A model generated the notes under the pieces. That model made no database searches and was not told the origin of the DNA. It saw nothing but the letters and a program-made list of their open reading frames with translations. Position numbers and translations under genes: made by a program. Source: Halomonas sp. M20 (GTDB taxonomy: Bacteria > Pseudomonadota > Gammaproteobacteria > Pseudomonadales > Halomonadaceae). Taken from it: a stretch of 64,000 bases of DNA. Of this stretch, positions 26,307 to 36,821 are shown one piece after another (within the stretch, counting starts at the first letter, position 1; every line of letters begins with the position of its first letter). Location: contig NZ_JACNMQ010000001.1 of assembly GCF_020622265.1 (NCBI RefSeq), positions 1,116,001 through 1,180,000 of the forward strand, in the 5' to 3' direction.

Positions 26307-27791
26307 ATGAGTCTACGTAAATTAGGTATTCTTGGGATAGGCGAAAGTGTTGTCGCCTTGGAAGCATGCTACCTGCTGGAAGTAGTTAAACCCGAGACCC
26401 CTTTGGTACCGCGTCCTTTGGCGCCAGCATGGTCTCTGGGAACTCTCAGCTTGCGCGATTCACTTATCCCATGTGTGGATTTGGGCGGGCTCTTGCAACT
26501 TGCTCCCAGCGAGGCGTCAGGATCGGCGGAGCAGCATATCGCTGTCGTTAGCTATCGTGGTGGATGCTTTGGCCTACTCATCGATCATGCCTACGACATG
26601 ATCGCTGTCGAGCAAAGCCAGATGAATGCGTTAGGTAAAGACGCCGGAACGCCTCATGAGCTTACTCCTTGGCTGGTCACTCATCCGGAGTCAGGGCAGC
26701 CAATCTATCTGTTGGATATCGATGCTCTTTTTTCATTGGATGGAATGATGATGGCTTTCGAGAATGTCGAACAGGCGTCGTCATCAACGGCTCTGCATAG
26801 CGATGCAGAGCGACACGGAGGACATTCGCATCGCTATCTGCTCGTCGATATCAAAAGCGCTACGCTTGCCATTGATACCGCTGTGGTCAGTGAGATCACT
26901 GTCTGCGGCGCGGTTGAAACACCGGTGGTGAACGTGAAGGCATATTTGGGCAATGTCGCCTTGCGGGACATGTGCATTCCGATCTTCGATCCAGCGATAC
27001 TGATCGGCCACCCACCGCTAACGTCGTCGCCTTCTCATGTTGTCGTATTGAATACCGACAGTGGACGTGTTGGCTTGGCAGTCACCCGTATCGATACCAT
27101 CGGCACGTTCGATGACAGCGATCTACATCCGCTACCCGGCGGAAACCAGGCCGCCGATCATGTCATGGGGGTGTTGAACCGGCCTGAACAGGGGGATGCA
27201 CTATGTCTTGATCATCGCCAGCTGTTCACTGGAGAGGCGCTGGGTGCGTTGGCACAGATTCATGCTCGTTTAGGCGAAGAGGTCAGCGATCAGCGCAATC
27301 AACAGGAGTGGCAGCGCTTTGCCTTCGTGCATTTCGAAAGTGGCGGACGCTACGTCACGCTGCTCGATCAGCTGGATGCGGTGCTACCCATACCGGAAAA
27401 TGTGCTACCGCTGAAAGATGACGGTCCTTTCTGTGCTGCCATGCGCCATCGGGATCGTACGGTATCTCTGGTGGATCTGCGGACACTACTGGGCAAAAAC
27501 GCAACTGAGCCGGCAGAGCATGTGCTTGTGGCGGATAGTGGTCAGGGAATGGTGGGTTTTCTGGTGGATCAGGTCAGCAGGATCGAGTACATGGAGGCGC
27601 CAGTGGATAGCTTCATAATACGCTGGCGAGGTGATGTACATCCCGAGAAAGCGCCCATCGAACAAGCCCAGCGGATTATTGCCGTGGGTGAGGGCCTGCG
27701 ACAACAGATTCATTCCGTTCTTTGTCTGCAAACCCTGGCCCGCTTGCTGGTCCAAGTTGACAAGGAAATATCGCCCGTGACGCCAGCCTAG
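26307..27791 (+). CDS. Chemotaxis coupling protein with three CheW-like domains
   Basis: A 494-residue protein made of three successive CheW-like domains (about 1-150, 165-320 and 335-490). Repeated features are the strand pattern around SLIPCVDLGGLL, MCIPIFDPAILI and VSLVDLRTLLG, each followed by a strand holding VG(L/F) before a DxV/DxA segment. No kinase or receiver domain is present. Ordinary CheW has one domain that joins receptors to CheA; three could cross-link arrays or specialise for the adjacent PAS receptor (inference). It begins 28 bases after the receptor stop with an AAGGTGGG sequence before the ATG. Confidence 0.85.
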   Translation: MSLRKLGILGIGESVVALEACYLLEVVKPETPLVPRPLAPAWSLGTLSLRDSLIPCVDLGGLLQLAPSEASGSAEQHIAVVSYRGGCFGLLIDHAYDMIAVEQSQMNALGKDAGTPHELTPWLVTHPESGQPIYLLDIDALFSLDGMMMAFENVEQASSSTALHSDAERHGGHSHRYLLVDIKSATLAIDTAVVSEITVCGAVETPVVNVKAYLGNVALRDMCIPIFDPAILIGHPPLTSSPSHVVVLNTDSGRVGLAVTRIDTIGTFDDSDLHPLPGGNQAADHVMGVLNRPEQGDALCLDHRQLFTGEALGALAQIHARLGEEVSDQRNQQEWQRFAFVHFESGGRYVTLLDQLDAVLPIPENVLPLKDDGPFCAAMRHRDRTVSLVDLRTLLGKNATEPAEHVLVADSGQGMVGFLVDQVSRIEYMEAPVDSFIIRWRGDVHPEKAPIEQAQRIIAVGEGLRQQIHSVLCLQTLARLLVQVDKEISPVTPA

Positions 27792-27897
27792 TCTGGGCAT
27801 TACTGTCCTTGACCTCGCCTTGTCGGTACAATAGCTCCACATTTTTGGCGCCTTCTATTTCATCGAGGGCGCAATTATCAGGGCGGATAGAGAGTCA

Positions 27898-29715
27898 ATG
27901 GCAGACACGGCGAGTTCCGATCGAATCAAGCACATTCGTAACTTCTCGATCATCGCGCACATCGATCACGGCAAATCGACCCTGGCGGATCGCATCATTC
28001 AGCTATGTGGCGGCCTGACCGAGCGGGAACTCAAGGAGCAGGTGCTCGATTCGATGGATATCGAGCGCGAGCGTGGTATCACCATCAAGGCTCAATCGGT
28101 GACGCTGGATTATCGCGCCGACAATGGCGAGCTTTATCAGCTCAACTTCATCGATACCCCAGGTCACGTGGATTTCTCCTACGAAGTATCCCGGTCGTTG
28201 TACGCCTGCGAAGGTGCTTTGCTGGTAGTGGATGCCGCCCAGGGCGTCGAGGCTCAGTCCGTAGCCAACTGCTATACCGCCATTGCCCAGAACCTCGAAG
28301 TGCTACCGGTGCTCAACAAGATCGACCTTCCTCAGGCCGACCCCGATCGCGTCGCTCAGGAGATTGAAGAGATCATCGGCCTGGACGCGATGGATGCCTG
28401 TCAGGTATCCGCCAAGACTGGAATCGGCATGGAAGGCCTGCTTGAGCGCCTGGTGCGCGATATCCCTCATCCAAAAGGAAGCGCCGACGCACCGCTGCAG
28501 GCGCTGATCGTCGATTCCTGGTTCGATAACTATCTGGGGGTCGTCTCTTTGGTGCGAATCTTCGATGGCACCCTGAAGAAGGGCGACAAGATTCGCATGA
28601 AATCCACCGGGCGCAACTGGGAAGCCAACGAGGTGGGCATCTTTACGCCCAAGCGTCATCAGACCGGGATACTACGTGCCGGAGAAGTCGGCTTCGTGGT
28701 GGCGGGCATCAAGGATATTCACGGCGCGCCGGTGGGGGATACCATCACCCATGCCAAGACGCCGGACGTTGAGCGCTTGCCGGGTTTCCAGCAGATCAAA
28801 CCCCAGGTCTATGCGGGCATGTTCCCGGTCAGTGCGGACGATTACGAGGCATTTCGTGACGCGCTGGAAAAACTCGCCCTGAACGATGCCTCCCTGCAGT
28901 ACGAGCCGGAAAATTCCGATGCGTTGGGCTTTGGCTTTCGGGTTGGTTTTCTTGGCACACTGCACATGGAGATCATTCAGGAGCGGTTGGAGCGTGAATA
29001 CGATCTCGATCTGCTGACCACGGCGCCCACGGTGGTCTACGAACTCGCAATGGATGATGGCGAGATACGCTATGTGGCCAACCCGTCCAAACTACCGGAC
29101 ATGGCCAATGTCGACGAAATGCGCGAGCCCATCGTGCGGGCCAGTATTCTGGTGCCCCAGGAGTTCGTAGGCAACGTCATCGCCGAATGCGAGCAGCGTC
29201 GCGGCACTCAGCTCGACATGCAGTTCCTGGGCAATCAGATCCAGCTGGTTTACGAGTTGCCCATGAGCGAGGTCGTCATGGATTTCTTCGACCGGCTCAA
29301 GTCGATCTCCCGGGGTTATGCGTCTCTGGACTACGGCTTCGAACGCTTCGAGGCCGCCAAGCTGGTGCGTCTGGACGTAATGATAAACGGCGACAAGGTC
29401 GATGCTCTGGCAGCGATCATTCATCGTGATCATGCGCATGGGCGCGGTCGTTCTCTGGTCGAGAAAATGAAGGAACTTATTCCTCGTCAGATGTTCGACG
29501 TGGCTATCCAGGCCGCGATCGGGGGGCAGGTAGTAGCGCGTTCCACCGTCAAGGCGCTACGCAAGAACGTCACCGCCAAGTGTTACGGGGGCGATGTAAG
29601 CCGCAAGAAGAAACTGTTGGAAAAGCAGAAGGCGGGGAAGAAGCGCATGAAGCAGGTAGGTCGCGTGGAAATTCCTCAGGATGCTTTTTTGGCCGTGCTC
29701 AAGGTAAACGACTAG
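27898..29715 (+). CDS. lepA: Elongation factor 4 (LepA)
   Basis: Ribosome-binding translational GTPase. G1 is [10 protein letters not shown]2 RGITIKAQ, G3 DTPGHVDF and G4 NKIDLP; the LepA-specific C-terminus follows ([40 protein letters not shown]). 605 residues, as expected. GATAGAGAG precedes the ATG. lepA-lepB-rnc-era-recO-pdxJ is a strongly conserved order; only the chemotaxis pair upstream departs from the usual mucD-lepA junction. Confidence 0.98.
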   Translation: MADTASSDRIKHIRNFSIIAHIDHGKSTLADRIIQLCGGLTERELKEQVLDSMDIERERGITIKAQSVTLDYRADNGELYQLNFIDTPGHVDFSYEVSRSLYACEGALLVVDAAQGVEAQSVANCYTAIAQNLEVLPVLNKIDLPQADPDRVAQEIEEIIGLDAMDACQVSAKTGIGMEGLLERLVRDIPHPKGSADAPLQALIVDSWFDNYLGVVSLVRIFDGTLKKGDKIRMKSTGRNWEANEVGIFTPKRHQTGILRAGEVGFVVAGIKDIHGAPVGDTITHAKTPDVERLPGFQQIKPQVYAGMFPVSADDYEAFRDALEKLALNDASLQYEPENSDALGFGFRVGFLGTLHMEIIQERLEREYDLDLLTTAPTVVYELAMDDGEIRYVANPSKLPDMANVDEMREPIVRASILVPQEFVGNVIAECEQRRGTQLDMQFLGNQIQLVYELPMSEVVMDFFDRLKSISRGYASLDYGFERFEAAKLVRLDVMINGDKVDALAAIIHRDHAHGRGRSLVEKMKELIPRQMFDVAIQAAIGGQVVARSTVKALRKNVTAKCYGGDVSRKKKLLEKQKAGKKRMKQVGRVEIPQDAFLAVLKVND

Positions 29716-29797
29716 GTTCATCTGAAAATGTCCGCGTTTGCCGGTTTTTCGCAGAAAGCCTAACTAATTTCAAGAATCATCAGGATCAAGACAACTC

Positions 29798-30601
29798 ATG
29801 GACTTTTCGCTGTTGTTGGTGGTGGCCGTCGCCGTCACTGGATTGGTATGGCTGCTGGATATCCTGTGGTGGCGGCCCAAGCGCCGCGCCAAGCTGGCCA
29901 AAGCAACGTCAGAGCACGGCACGGCACTGGATGATGCCACTCGGCGCAAGCTCGGCAAAGAGCCTTGGCCGGTGGATTATGCCCGCTCGTTCTTCCCGGT
30001 ATTGTTTATCGTGCTGTTGTTGCGCAGCTTTCTGGTGGAACCCTTTCAGATTCCATCGGGCTCCATGCGCCCCACTCTGGAAATTGGCGATTTCATCCTG
30101 GTCAACAAATTCACCTATGGTTTACGCCTGCCCGTGACCCATACGGAGATCGTCGACCTTGATGAACCCGAACGTGGCGATGTCATGGTCTTTCGTTTTC
30201 CCCAGGATACCTCGGTCAACTTCATCAAGCGGGTCGTCGGCTTGCCCGGCGATCGTATTCGCTACGAAAACAAGCAGCTCTACGTCAACGGCGAGCCCGT
30301 GCCCAAGGAGTTGATCGACGCCAATCCCGAAAAAGCGCCGGGAGAGAAGCTTTTCGATGAGCAACTCGGTGAACGGCTGCATGATATCTACAACAATCCG
30401 TTGGACCCTGGTCCACAGCTTCGTGAAGTGATCGTACCGGATGGTCACTACTTCATGATGGGCGACAACCGGGACCATTCCAACGACAGTCGTTACTGGG
30501 GCTTCGTGCCGGAAGAAAACATAGTAGGCAAGGCCTTCGCCGTATGGATGCACTGGGATGGCGGGTTGCCCAGCTTTACTTCGGTGCGTGCCATCAAATG
30601 A
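29798..30601 (+). CDS. lepB: Signal peptidase I
   Basis: Inner-membrane serine-lysine protease that removes signal peptides from exported preproteins. Two N-terminal TM segments (about 3-24 and 64-82), catalytic Ser89 in PSGSMRPTL and Lys144 in NFIKRVVGLPGDR, then the GDNRDHSNDSRYWG box near the end. 267 residues. It lies between lepA and rnc as in E. coli and Pseudomonas. Confidence 0.98.
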   Translation: MDFSLLLVVAVAVTGLVWLLDILWWRPKRRAKLAKATSEHGTALDDATRRKLGKEPWPVDYARSFFPVLFIVLLLRSFLVEPFQIPSGSMRPTLEIGDFILVNKFTYGLRLPVTHTEIVDLDEPERGDVMVFRFPQDTSVNFIKRVVGLPGDRIRYENKQLYVNGEPVPKELIDANPEKAPGEKLFDEQLGERLHDIYNNPLDPGPQLREVIVPDGHYFMMGDNRDHSNDSRYWGFVPEENIVGKAFAVWMHWDGGLPSFTSVRAIK

Positions 30602-30652
30602 AACTGCCAAAACGACCTATTTCTTTGAACAACAGTACGAACCGGGAGTCTC

Positions 30653-31342
30653 GTGAGTAACTCTCTCACCGCATTTGGCCACCGAATAGGCTATTCATTT
30701 CGCGATGCCAGTCTATTAGAACTGGCCTTGACCCACCGCAGTTACGGTGGCGATAACAACGAGCGGCTGGAATTCCTGGGTGATTCCATCGTCAACTTCG
30801 TGATCGGTGAAGCGTTATTCCGGCGTTTTCCTCAGGCGCGGGAAGGTCAGCTTTCACGGCTGCGAGCCCGGCTCGTCAAAGGCAAGACCCTGGCGGAAGT
30901 GGCGCGGGAGTTTTCGGTAGGCGAGCAACTACGCCTGGGTTCCGGTGAAATGAAAAGCGGCGGCTATCGCCGGGATTCGATTCTGGCTGATACTCTTGAA
31001 GCCTTGATCGGCGCCATCTATCTGGATAGCGACATGCAGACGATCAAGGTACGGGTGCTGTCCTGGTATGCAAGTCGTCTCGAAGCGATCGACCTGCAAG
31101 ATACCCAGAAGGATCCCAAGACACGGCTACAGGAGTTCCTGCAGTCGCGGCAGATGGCGCTACCTCGCTATGAGGTGATCTCCGTGGAAGGCGAAGCCCA
31201 CGCCCAGACTTTTACCATCGAGTGTCATATCGATGCGCTGGCGGATCATACCGTCGGTATTGGCAACAGCCGTCGCCATGCGGAGCAGGAAGCCGCCGGT
31301 AAGGCACTATTGCAGATCGAGCCGAAAGGAACCCGAACATGA
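30653..31342 (+). CDS. rnc: Ribonuclease III
   Basis: Double-strand-specific endoribonuclease for rRNA and mRNA processing. The catalytic signature [15 protein letters not shown] lies near residues 35-49, [13 protein letters not shown] follows, and a C-terminal dsRNA-binding domain ends the protein ([12 protein letters not shown] through [13 protein letters not shown]). 229 residues. The GTG start at 30653 has CGGGAG upstream. Its TGA overlaps the era ATG (ATGA), a conserved coupling. Confidence 0.98.
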   Translation: MSNSLTAFGHRIGYSFRDASLLELALTHRSYGGDNNERLEFLGDSIVNFVIGEALFRRFPQAREGQLSRLRARLVKGKTLAEVAREFSVGEQLRLGSGEMKSGGYRRDSILADTLEALIGAIYLDSDMQTIKVRVLSWYASRLEAIDLQDTQKDPKTRLQEFLQSRQMALPRYEVISVEGEAHAQTFTIECHIDALADHTVGIGNSRRHAEQEAAGKALLQIEPKGTRT

Positions 31343-32244
31343 CGCAGCGCTGTGGTTTCGTGGCCATCGTTGGCCGGCCCAATGTCGGCAAATCGACATT
31401 GATGAATCGCATACTGGGCCAGAAGATCTCGATCACCTCGCGCCGGCCGCAAACCACACGCCATCAGGTGACGGGCATCAAGACCGAGGGCGAGACTCAG
31501 TTCATCTATGTCGATACCCCGGGGATACATCGTCAGACCAAGGACCGTAACAAGGCCATCAACCGCTTCATGAATCAGGCGGCGACCCAGGCCTTGCGCG
31601 ATGTGGATTGCGTGGTGTTCCTCATCGATCGCATGCGTTGGACGCGAGAGGATGACGTGGTGCTCGACAAGCTGACCCACGTTCAGGCGCCGGTGGTTCT
31701 GGCGCTGAACAAGGTCGATTGGCTCGAGGACAAGACGGAGCTGCTGCCCTGGCTGGAACAGCTGCAGAAAAAGCGCGAGTTTGCCGCCATTCTGCCTATT
31801 TCCGCCAAGCACGGTACCAACGTTCCGGAGCTGGAAGCTGAAATCGCCAAGTATCTTCCGGAAGGAGTGCACCATTTTCCCGACGATCAGATCACCGATC
31901 GTAGCCAGCGTTTTCTGGTCGCTGAACTGGTGCGTGAGAAGGTCATGCGTCAGCTAGGGGATGAACTGCCTTATCAGATGACCGTCGAGATCGAGGAATT
32001 CCGCGATGAAGGGCGCATCGTGCACATCAGCGCGTTGATGCTGGTGGAGCGTCCCGGCCAGAAGAAGATCCTGATCGGTGAAAAGGGCGATCGAATCAAG
32101 AAGGTCGGGCGGGAAGCGCGGCTCGAGATGGAGAAGGCGCTCGATGCAAAGGTCATGCTCAACCTGTGGGTCAAGGTCAAACGTGGCTGGTCCGACGACG
32201 AGCGTGCGCTAAAGAGTCTGGGCTACGATCACGACAAACGCTGA
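31339..32244 (+). CDS. era: GTPase Era
   Basis: GTPase that binds 16S rRNA near its 3' end during 30S maturation. G1 [10 protein letters not shown]2 around the [12 protein letters not shown] segment, G3 DTPGIH and G4 NKVD are present; the C-terminal KH domain shows [13 protein letters not shown]. 301 residues. The start overlaps rnc by four bases. Confidence 0.98.
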   Translation: MTQRCGFVAIVGRPNVGKSTLMNRILGQKISITSRRPQTTRHQVTGIKTEGETQFIYVDTPGIHRQTKDRNKAINRFMNQAATQALRDVDCVVFLIDRMRWTREDDVVLDKLTHVQAPVVLALNKVDWLEDKTELLPWLEQLQKKREFAAILPISAKHGTNVPELEAEIAKYLPEGVHHFPDDQITDRSQRFLVAELVREKVMRQLGDELPYQMTVEIEEFRDEGRIVHISALMLVERPGQKKILIGEKGDRIKKVGREARLEMEKALDAKVMLNLWVKVKRGWSDDERALKSLGYDHDKR

Positions 32245-32314
32245 TGCAATGCATTCGATCACTTTTCGCTGAAGCTTCATCGAATGTCAGAACCCTGTTC
32301 GTGACGCTGTAACC

Positions 32315-33019
32315 ATGACACCACAACCCGCTTATTTACTACACAAACGCCCCTATCGGGAAACCAGCGCCCTGGTCGAATTGATCACCCTCGAGCATGG
32401 ACGGGTGCGGGCCGTGGCCCAGGGTGTTCAACGCGGCGGCAGCAAGGCGCGAGGGCGCTTGCAACCTTTTGCACCCTTGCATGTAACCTGGGTCGGCGAT
32501 GCGGAACTCAAGCGCCTGCGCCTGATGGAGACCAACGGCACGGCGGCACTATTGGCCGGAGAAGGTCTGCTGTGCGGTCTCTATGCCAATGAGTTGCTGA
32601 TCCGAACACTGCCGCCGCTGTTGCCGGTACATGATGTGTTCGCCTTTTATGGCGCCTTGTTCGATGCGCTGCCCATTCCTGCAGAGCGAGCGCCTGCGCT
32701 GCGTCGTCTTGAAAACGCGCTTCTGGAAGCATTGGACGCGGAGCCGGTATTTCGTGACACCGACGATTGCGAATTGGATCTGCAGCAGCGCTATATCTAT
32801 CGCCCCGGAGAGCGTCGTTTTGCCGCTTCCGGAAACGCTCAGCAAGGCATCGATGGCCGGACGCTGCGCTTGTTGGCCCAAGGCGAGTGGTCGCAGCCTG
32901 GACTCGCCCGGGTGGCCAAGTCCTTGACCCGGGCCGCGCTTGCCCCTTTGCTAGGGGCTAAACCACTGCGTTCGCGAGAGTTGATGGTGCAGTTGGCGGC
33001 GCGTCGTCGTTCCTCCTGA
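32315..33019 (+). CDS. recO: DNA repair protein RecO
   Basis: Recombination mediator that with RecR loads RecA on SSB-covered single strands. The N-terminal OB fold shows AYLLHKRPYRETSALVEL and GRVRAVAQGVQR, with a helical C-terminal domain. 234 residues, normal for gammaproteobacteria. No zinc-type cysteine cluster, as in E. coli RecO. It lies 70 bases after era and upstream of pdxJ, the usual order. Confidence 0.95.
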   Translation: MTPQPAYLLHKRPYRETSALVELITLEHGRVRAVAQGVQRGGSKARGRLQPFAPLHVTWVGDAELKRLRLMETNGTAALLAGEGLLCGLYANELLIRTLPPLLPVHDVFAFYGALFDALPIPAERAPALRRLENALLEALDAEPVFRDTDDCELDLQQRYIYRPGERRFAASGNAQQGIDGRTLRLLAQGEWSQPGLARVAKSLTRAALAPLLGAKPLRSRELMVQLAARRRSS

Positions 33020-33157
33020 GATCCTACCCATGATCTTCTGCACTCGACGATACGGCGTTAAAATCGCTCTGGTGCGCCAGCCCGGTCAAAGTGCTCATCT
33101 TGTCTCGTCTTCGTTCATAATGGTCATGAACAGGCTCTAACATCAGGGAGAAAGTTC

Positions 33158-33946
33158 ATGAATCCACCGCGTATTCTACTAGGCGTCAATATCGATCACG
33201 TCGCGACTCTGCGTCAGGCCCGGGGCACTCGCTATCCGGATCCGGTTCAGGCAGCGCTGCTGGCGGAAGAGGCCGGAGCGGATGGCATCACTATTCATCT
33301 GCGCGAAGACCGTCGCCACATTCAGGAGCGGGACGTGCAGCTTCTGGCGGAGGTGCTCACGACCCGCATGAACCTGGAGATGGCGGTAGTCGACGAGATG
33401 ATTGCATTGGCAGAGCGGATACGTCCGGCCCATGTCTGCCTGGTACCGGAAAAGCGCGAGGAGCTGACCACGGAAGGGGGGCTTGACGTCCTAGGGGCGC
33501 AGTCGCATATCGCTCAGGCCTGCACCCGGTTGGCCGCTGCCAGGTGCGAAGTGTCGTTGTTCATCGACCCTGAGCCTGCGCAGATTCGTGCCGCCTTCGA
33601 AGCGGGTGCCCCGGTCATCGAGTTGCACACCGGCGCCTACGCTGAAGCACAGGGCGAATCAGCGCGCATCGAGCATGCGCGCATCGCCGCAGCGGTGGAG
33701 CTGGCCACGGAGCTGGGGCTGATCGTCAATGCGGGCCACGGCTTGCATTATCACAACGTGGAAGCGATTGCGGCGATCCCGGGCCTGCATGAACTCAATA
33801 TTGGCCACGCCATCATCGCTCGGGCGCTCTTTACCGGCCTGAAGGAGGCGGTTGCCGAGATGAAGCGTTTGATCATCGACGGTCAGGAAGCGGGGTTCGT
33901 GGCCGCGCTGGAGGATCACGATCAGGATCATATCCATGGCGACTAG
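33158..33946 (+). CDS. pdxJ: Pyridoxine 5'-phosphate synthase
   Basis: TIM-barrel enzyme closing the pyridine ring of vitamin B6 from 1-deoxyxylulose 5-phosphate and 3-amino-2-oxopropyl phosphate. Marks are [56 protein letters not shown] and [11 protein letters not shown]. 262 residues. GGGAGAAAG precedes the ATG. It ends 11 bases from the convergent stop of the hybrid kinase gene. Confidence 0.98.
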   Translation: MNPPRILLGVNIDHVATLRQARGTRYPDPVQAALLAEEAGADGITIHLREDRRHIQERDVQLLAEVLTTRMNLEMAVVDEMIALAERIRPAHVCLVPEKREELTTEGGLDVLGAQSHIAQACTRLAAARCEVSLFIDPEPAQIRAAFEAGAPVIELHTGAYAEAQGESARIEHARIAAAVELATELGLIVNAGHGLHYHNVEAIAAIPGLHELNIGHAIIARALFTGLKEAVAEMKRLIIDGQEAGFVAALEDHDQDHIHGD

Positions 33947-33957
33947 GCGCTATTGAA

Positions 33958-36660
33958 TCACGCGGGGTCCTGCAGCGCCTGCCATTCTCTCAGCCGCTGC
34001 ATAGCATCGAATACCTCTTCCAGCATGCTGCCTGTCGTTGAGAGGCCCTGGGCTCTTATCCGAGTTTCCAGGGTTTCGCTCAACAGCGCGAGCTCCGGAA
34101 CGCCGCAATAGCGACACGCGCCATTAAGATGATGTACCGCGTCGAGGAAGGCTTTCTCGTCACCCGCCGCAAAGCTTTCGCGCAGTTCCGTCTCGCTTTG
34201 AGCCAAGGAGTCGAGTAGCATCGCCAGGGTTTTTCGAGCCAGTTCGATCCGCCCCCCCGCCAGACGCTGACCAAGCTGCATGTCCACCACCGCCAATGGA
34301 TCCTGTTCGTCGTCGGCAGCTGCTTTCGTCATCTTGTCAAACGGTGCCACTACTCCCAAGTAAAGCGTCAATATGCGAGCCAGTGCCTGTTCATCGAGGG
34401 GCTTGGTCAATACTTCCTGCATGCCGGCCTCTAGCAGCCAGCGGGTTTCGTCCCTTTCCGCATGAGCGGTCAAGGCGACGTAAGGACATGTCGCCCAGCG
34501 ACCCCCCAGTTGGTGTAACGACTGCATGACCTCGACACCGTTCATGTCTGGCATGCGAATGTCCATGAGAACGAGATCGACTTCCTGCTCATGAGCCAGT
34601 GCCAATGCCTCATGACCGCTTTCAGCGATCAATGTCGCGATACCGGCTTGATGCAGCAGTTCCCTGACGAGAATACGGTTGGAGGCGATATCGTCCACTA
34701 CCAGTACTCGAGCGGGTCCGTGTCCGAGAGCATCCTTTTTTCGCGCCGCCGCCGGGGCGTGGCTATCCGGAAGCAACAGGCGCCCGATGACTTCGCTCAG
34801 CCGCGCTCGCGGAATTGGCTTGCACAGGATTTCACCTCCGCAAGGAAGCGTCATATCCGCCAAGTCGTAGGGGTCGCTGTTCATCAGTACCAGTGCCGGA
34901 CAACCCGCAGTTGCCAAGCGTTGCCGCCAGAGCTGCAAGCGCTGGGGTTGTAGATCGCCCCGGGATATACCTACGATCAGTAGATCCAGTGGGGCGTCAA
35001 GGATGGTGTCCTGCTGGAGAAGCCTTACTCGGGCGCCCCAGCGTTCCAGTTGATGACTCAGCACCTGTCGTGTGGTCTTGTGAGGCTCCCATAGTCCGAT
35101 CAAGGGCGAGGCAAGCATCAATTCGGGAGGGCGCTCTGCCGTACCTACCAAACTTCTGAGGGATAGAGTGAAACCGAACTCGCTACCGCCGTCGGGCTGA
35201 TTGTCGGCACTGATCTCGCCACCCATCTGTTCGACCAGCTGCTTGCAGATCATCAGTCCGAGCCCCGAGCCACCATATTGCCGCGAACGGCTGATCGAGC
35301 CTTGGCTGAATGGCTGGAACAGCTGGTCGTGAATCGTGGGCGGAAGACCGATACCGGTATCGCTGACACGAATGCGCAGCCGAACGTCATTGTCTTCGCT
35401 CTCATCGACCAGCACTCGAACAATGACTTCACCGCGTTCGGTGAACTTGATGGCATTGCTGACCAGATTGATCAGTACCTGCTTGATGCGTTGTGGGTCG
35501 CCGAGCAACTCGCTTGGTACATCGTCGAATACCAGGCCCAGCAACTGTAGATCCTTATCCTGAGCTGCTGGCGCCTGCAGCGTCAGGACTTCATCGATCA
35601 GAGGAACCATGTCGAAAGCGACGGAGTCGAGCTCGAGCTTGCCGGCCTCCATCTTGGAAAAATCCAGAATGCCGTTGATCAGCGTCAGAAGATTGTTGGA
35701 GGCGGTCTCTATATGCTCCAGCCACTCGCGCTCGCGGTTATCGAGGCGACCGCGCCCCAGCAGGCGACAAAAACCGATGATGCCGTTCAAGGGCGTACGA
35801 ATCTCATGGCTCATGTTGGCCAGAAATTCCGACTTGATCCGGTTGGCCTGTTGCGCACGACGTCTGGCCATATCGAGCTCGATATTCTGAACCTCGATGG
35901 TTTCCATCGATTCCTGCAGTTCGTTGGTGGTCTGCTCGAGCTGCTGGCGTTGCGCTTCCTTGGTGCGCAGAAGGTGATCGCCCAGCTTATTAATGGCGCG
36001 AGAAAGCAAGGTGATCTCACGGGGTCCGGATTCACGCACACGAGAGTCGTATCTACCGCGATCGAGGCGCTGCAGCGTCTGGCGCTGTGCTCGAAGGGTG
36101 GGCAGTACTCGGCGTAACGTTCCATAGGCCGTCAGTAGCAAAAGCGCTGCCATGATCAGCCAGGCAAGCGCATAATGCGCAAGTTGACGATAATCCACCA
36201 GCGCGCGATCGCTATTGTGGATAACCACTTCCAGCCAGTAATACTTGTTGGCTTCATCTCGATTGGCCCAGGGTGGCGCGAATGCGGGCAGGGGTTTGAA
36301 TAGGCGCCATTGACTCTCCTCCTCGACGATGCGTGTACGTCTACGCGCAGGCAAGGCAAGCGGCAGCTGTGTAGTGCCAAGACTCTTCACTACGCTGCCA
36401 TCGTTGCCATGTAAAACGACGGCGCTTACGCCGTTCAAGTCCATCAGGCGTTGCAATAGTGGTTGAAGCTGTGCGGAATCGTCTCTCTTGAGTACTTGTA
36501 TCAATGATGGCGTCAGCAGCTCCACACTTTCGCTGAGATGATTGCGCAACGTGTCGTGACGCTGTTGCTGAGCCTGGACGAAAAGATAACTGCTCTGAAT
36601 CAGCAGCAGCAGTAGTGGAATCCCCAGTACCAGGGTCAGCAGTCGATACTTCAATGGCAT
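33958..36660 (-). CDS. gacS: Hybrid sensor histidine kinase GacS/BarA
   Basis: Membrane kinase of the GacS/BarA-UvrY system that controls CsrA-titrating small RNAs. TM1 about 7-28, a periplasmic sensor region, TM2 162-182, HAMP, HisKA with His285 in SHEIRTPLNG, HATPase (NLVSNAIKFTERG, GGSGLGLM), a degenerate receiver (about 518-630), a true receiver with Asp700 in LVLMDIRMPDM, and an HPt domain with His844 in HHLNGACRYCG. I chose the ATG at 36660 (900 residues) over a TTG nine codons earlier; neither has a clear Shine-Dalgarno sequence. Divergence from cysM-rlmD-relA matches the gacS locus of Pseudomonas. Confidence 0.93.
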   Translation of the reverse strand: MPLKYRLLTLVLGIPLLLLLIQSSYLFVQAQQQRHDTLRNHLSESVELLTPSLIQVLKRDDSAQLQPLLQRLMDLNGVSAVVLHGNDGSVVKSLGTTQLPLALPARRRTRIVEEESQWRLFKPLPAFAPPWANRDEANKYYWLEVVIHNSDRALVDYRQLAHYALAWLIMAALLLLTAYGTLRRVLPTLRAQRQTLQRLDRGRYDSRVRESGPREITLLSRAINKLGDHLLRTKEAQRQQLEQTTNELQESMETIEVQNIELDMARRRAQQANRIKSEFLANMSHEIRTPLNGIIGFCRLLGRGRLDNREREWLEHIETASNNLLTLINGILDFSKMEAGKLELDSVAFDMVPLIDEVLTLQAPAAQDKDLQLLGLVFDDVPSELLGDPQRIKQVLINLVSNAIKFTERGEVIVRVLVDESEDNDVRLRIRVSDTGIGLPPTIHDQLFQPFSQGSISRSRQYGGSGLGLMICKQLVEQMGGEISADNQPDGGSEFGFTLSLRSLVGTAERPPELMLASPLIGLWEPHKTTRQVLSHQLERWGARVRLLQQDTILDAPLDLLIVGISRGDLQPQRLQLWRQRLATAGCPALVLMNSDPYDLADMTLPCGGEILCKPIPRARLSEVIGRLLLPDSHAPAAARKKDALGHGPARVLVVDDIASNRILVRELLHQAGIATLIAESGHEALALAHEQEVDLVLMDIRMPDMNGVEVMQSLHQLGGRWATCPYVALTAHAERDETRWLLEAGMQEVLTKPLDEQALARILTLYLGVVAPFDKMTKAAADDEQDPLAVVDMQLGQRLAGGRIELARKTLAMLLDSLAQSETELRESFAAGDEKAFLDAVHHLNGACRYCGVPELALLSETLETRIRAQGLSTTGSMLEEVFDAMQRLREWQALQDPA

Positions 36661-36821
36661 GACGATATCCGGCAAGGTGTTGTACAAGGCGGCAGTGCGA
36701 CAACGAGGAACTTGCCTGTCCAGTACTGATTCACGGGGATATAATGCAGGCGATATTTCTCATCGGGCAGTCTTTTACCCATTGTCGGTACTTTGCGCCC
36801 CGTGGTCAGAAGGAAGAGTTC

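Noticed and set aside
36744-36821. 26-codon N-terminal extension of cysM
   Set aside because: The family start MQFHTLEDVVGNTP is preceded by a good ribosome-binding site; the extension is not like CysM.
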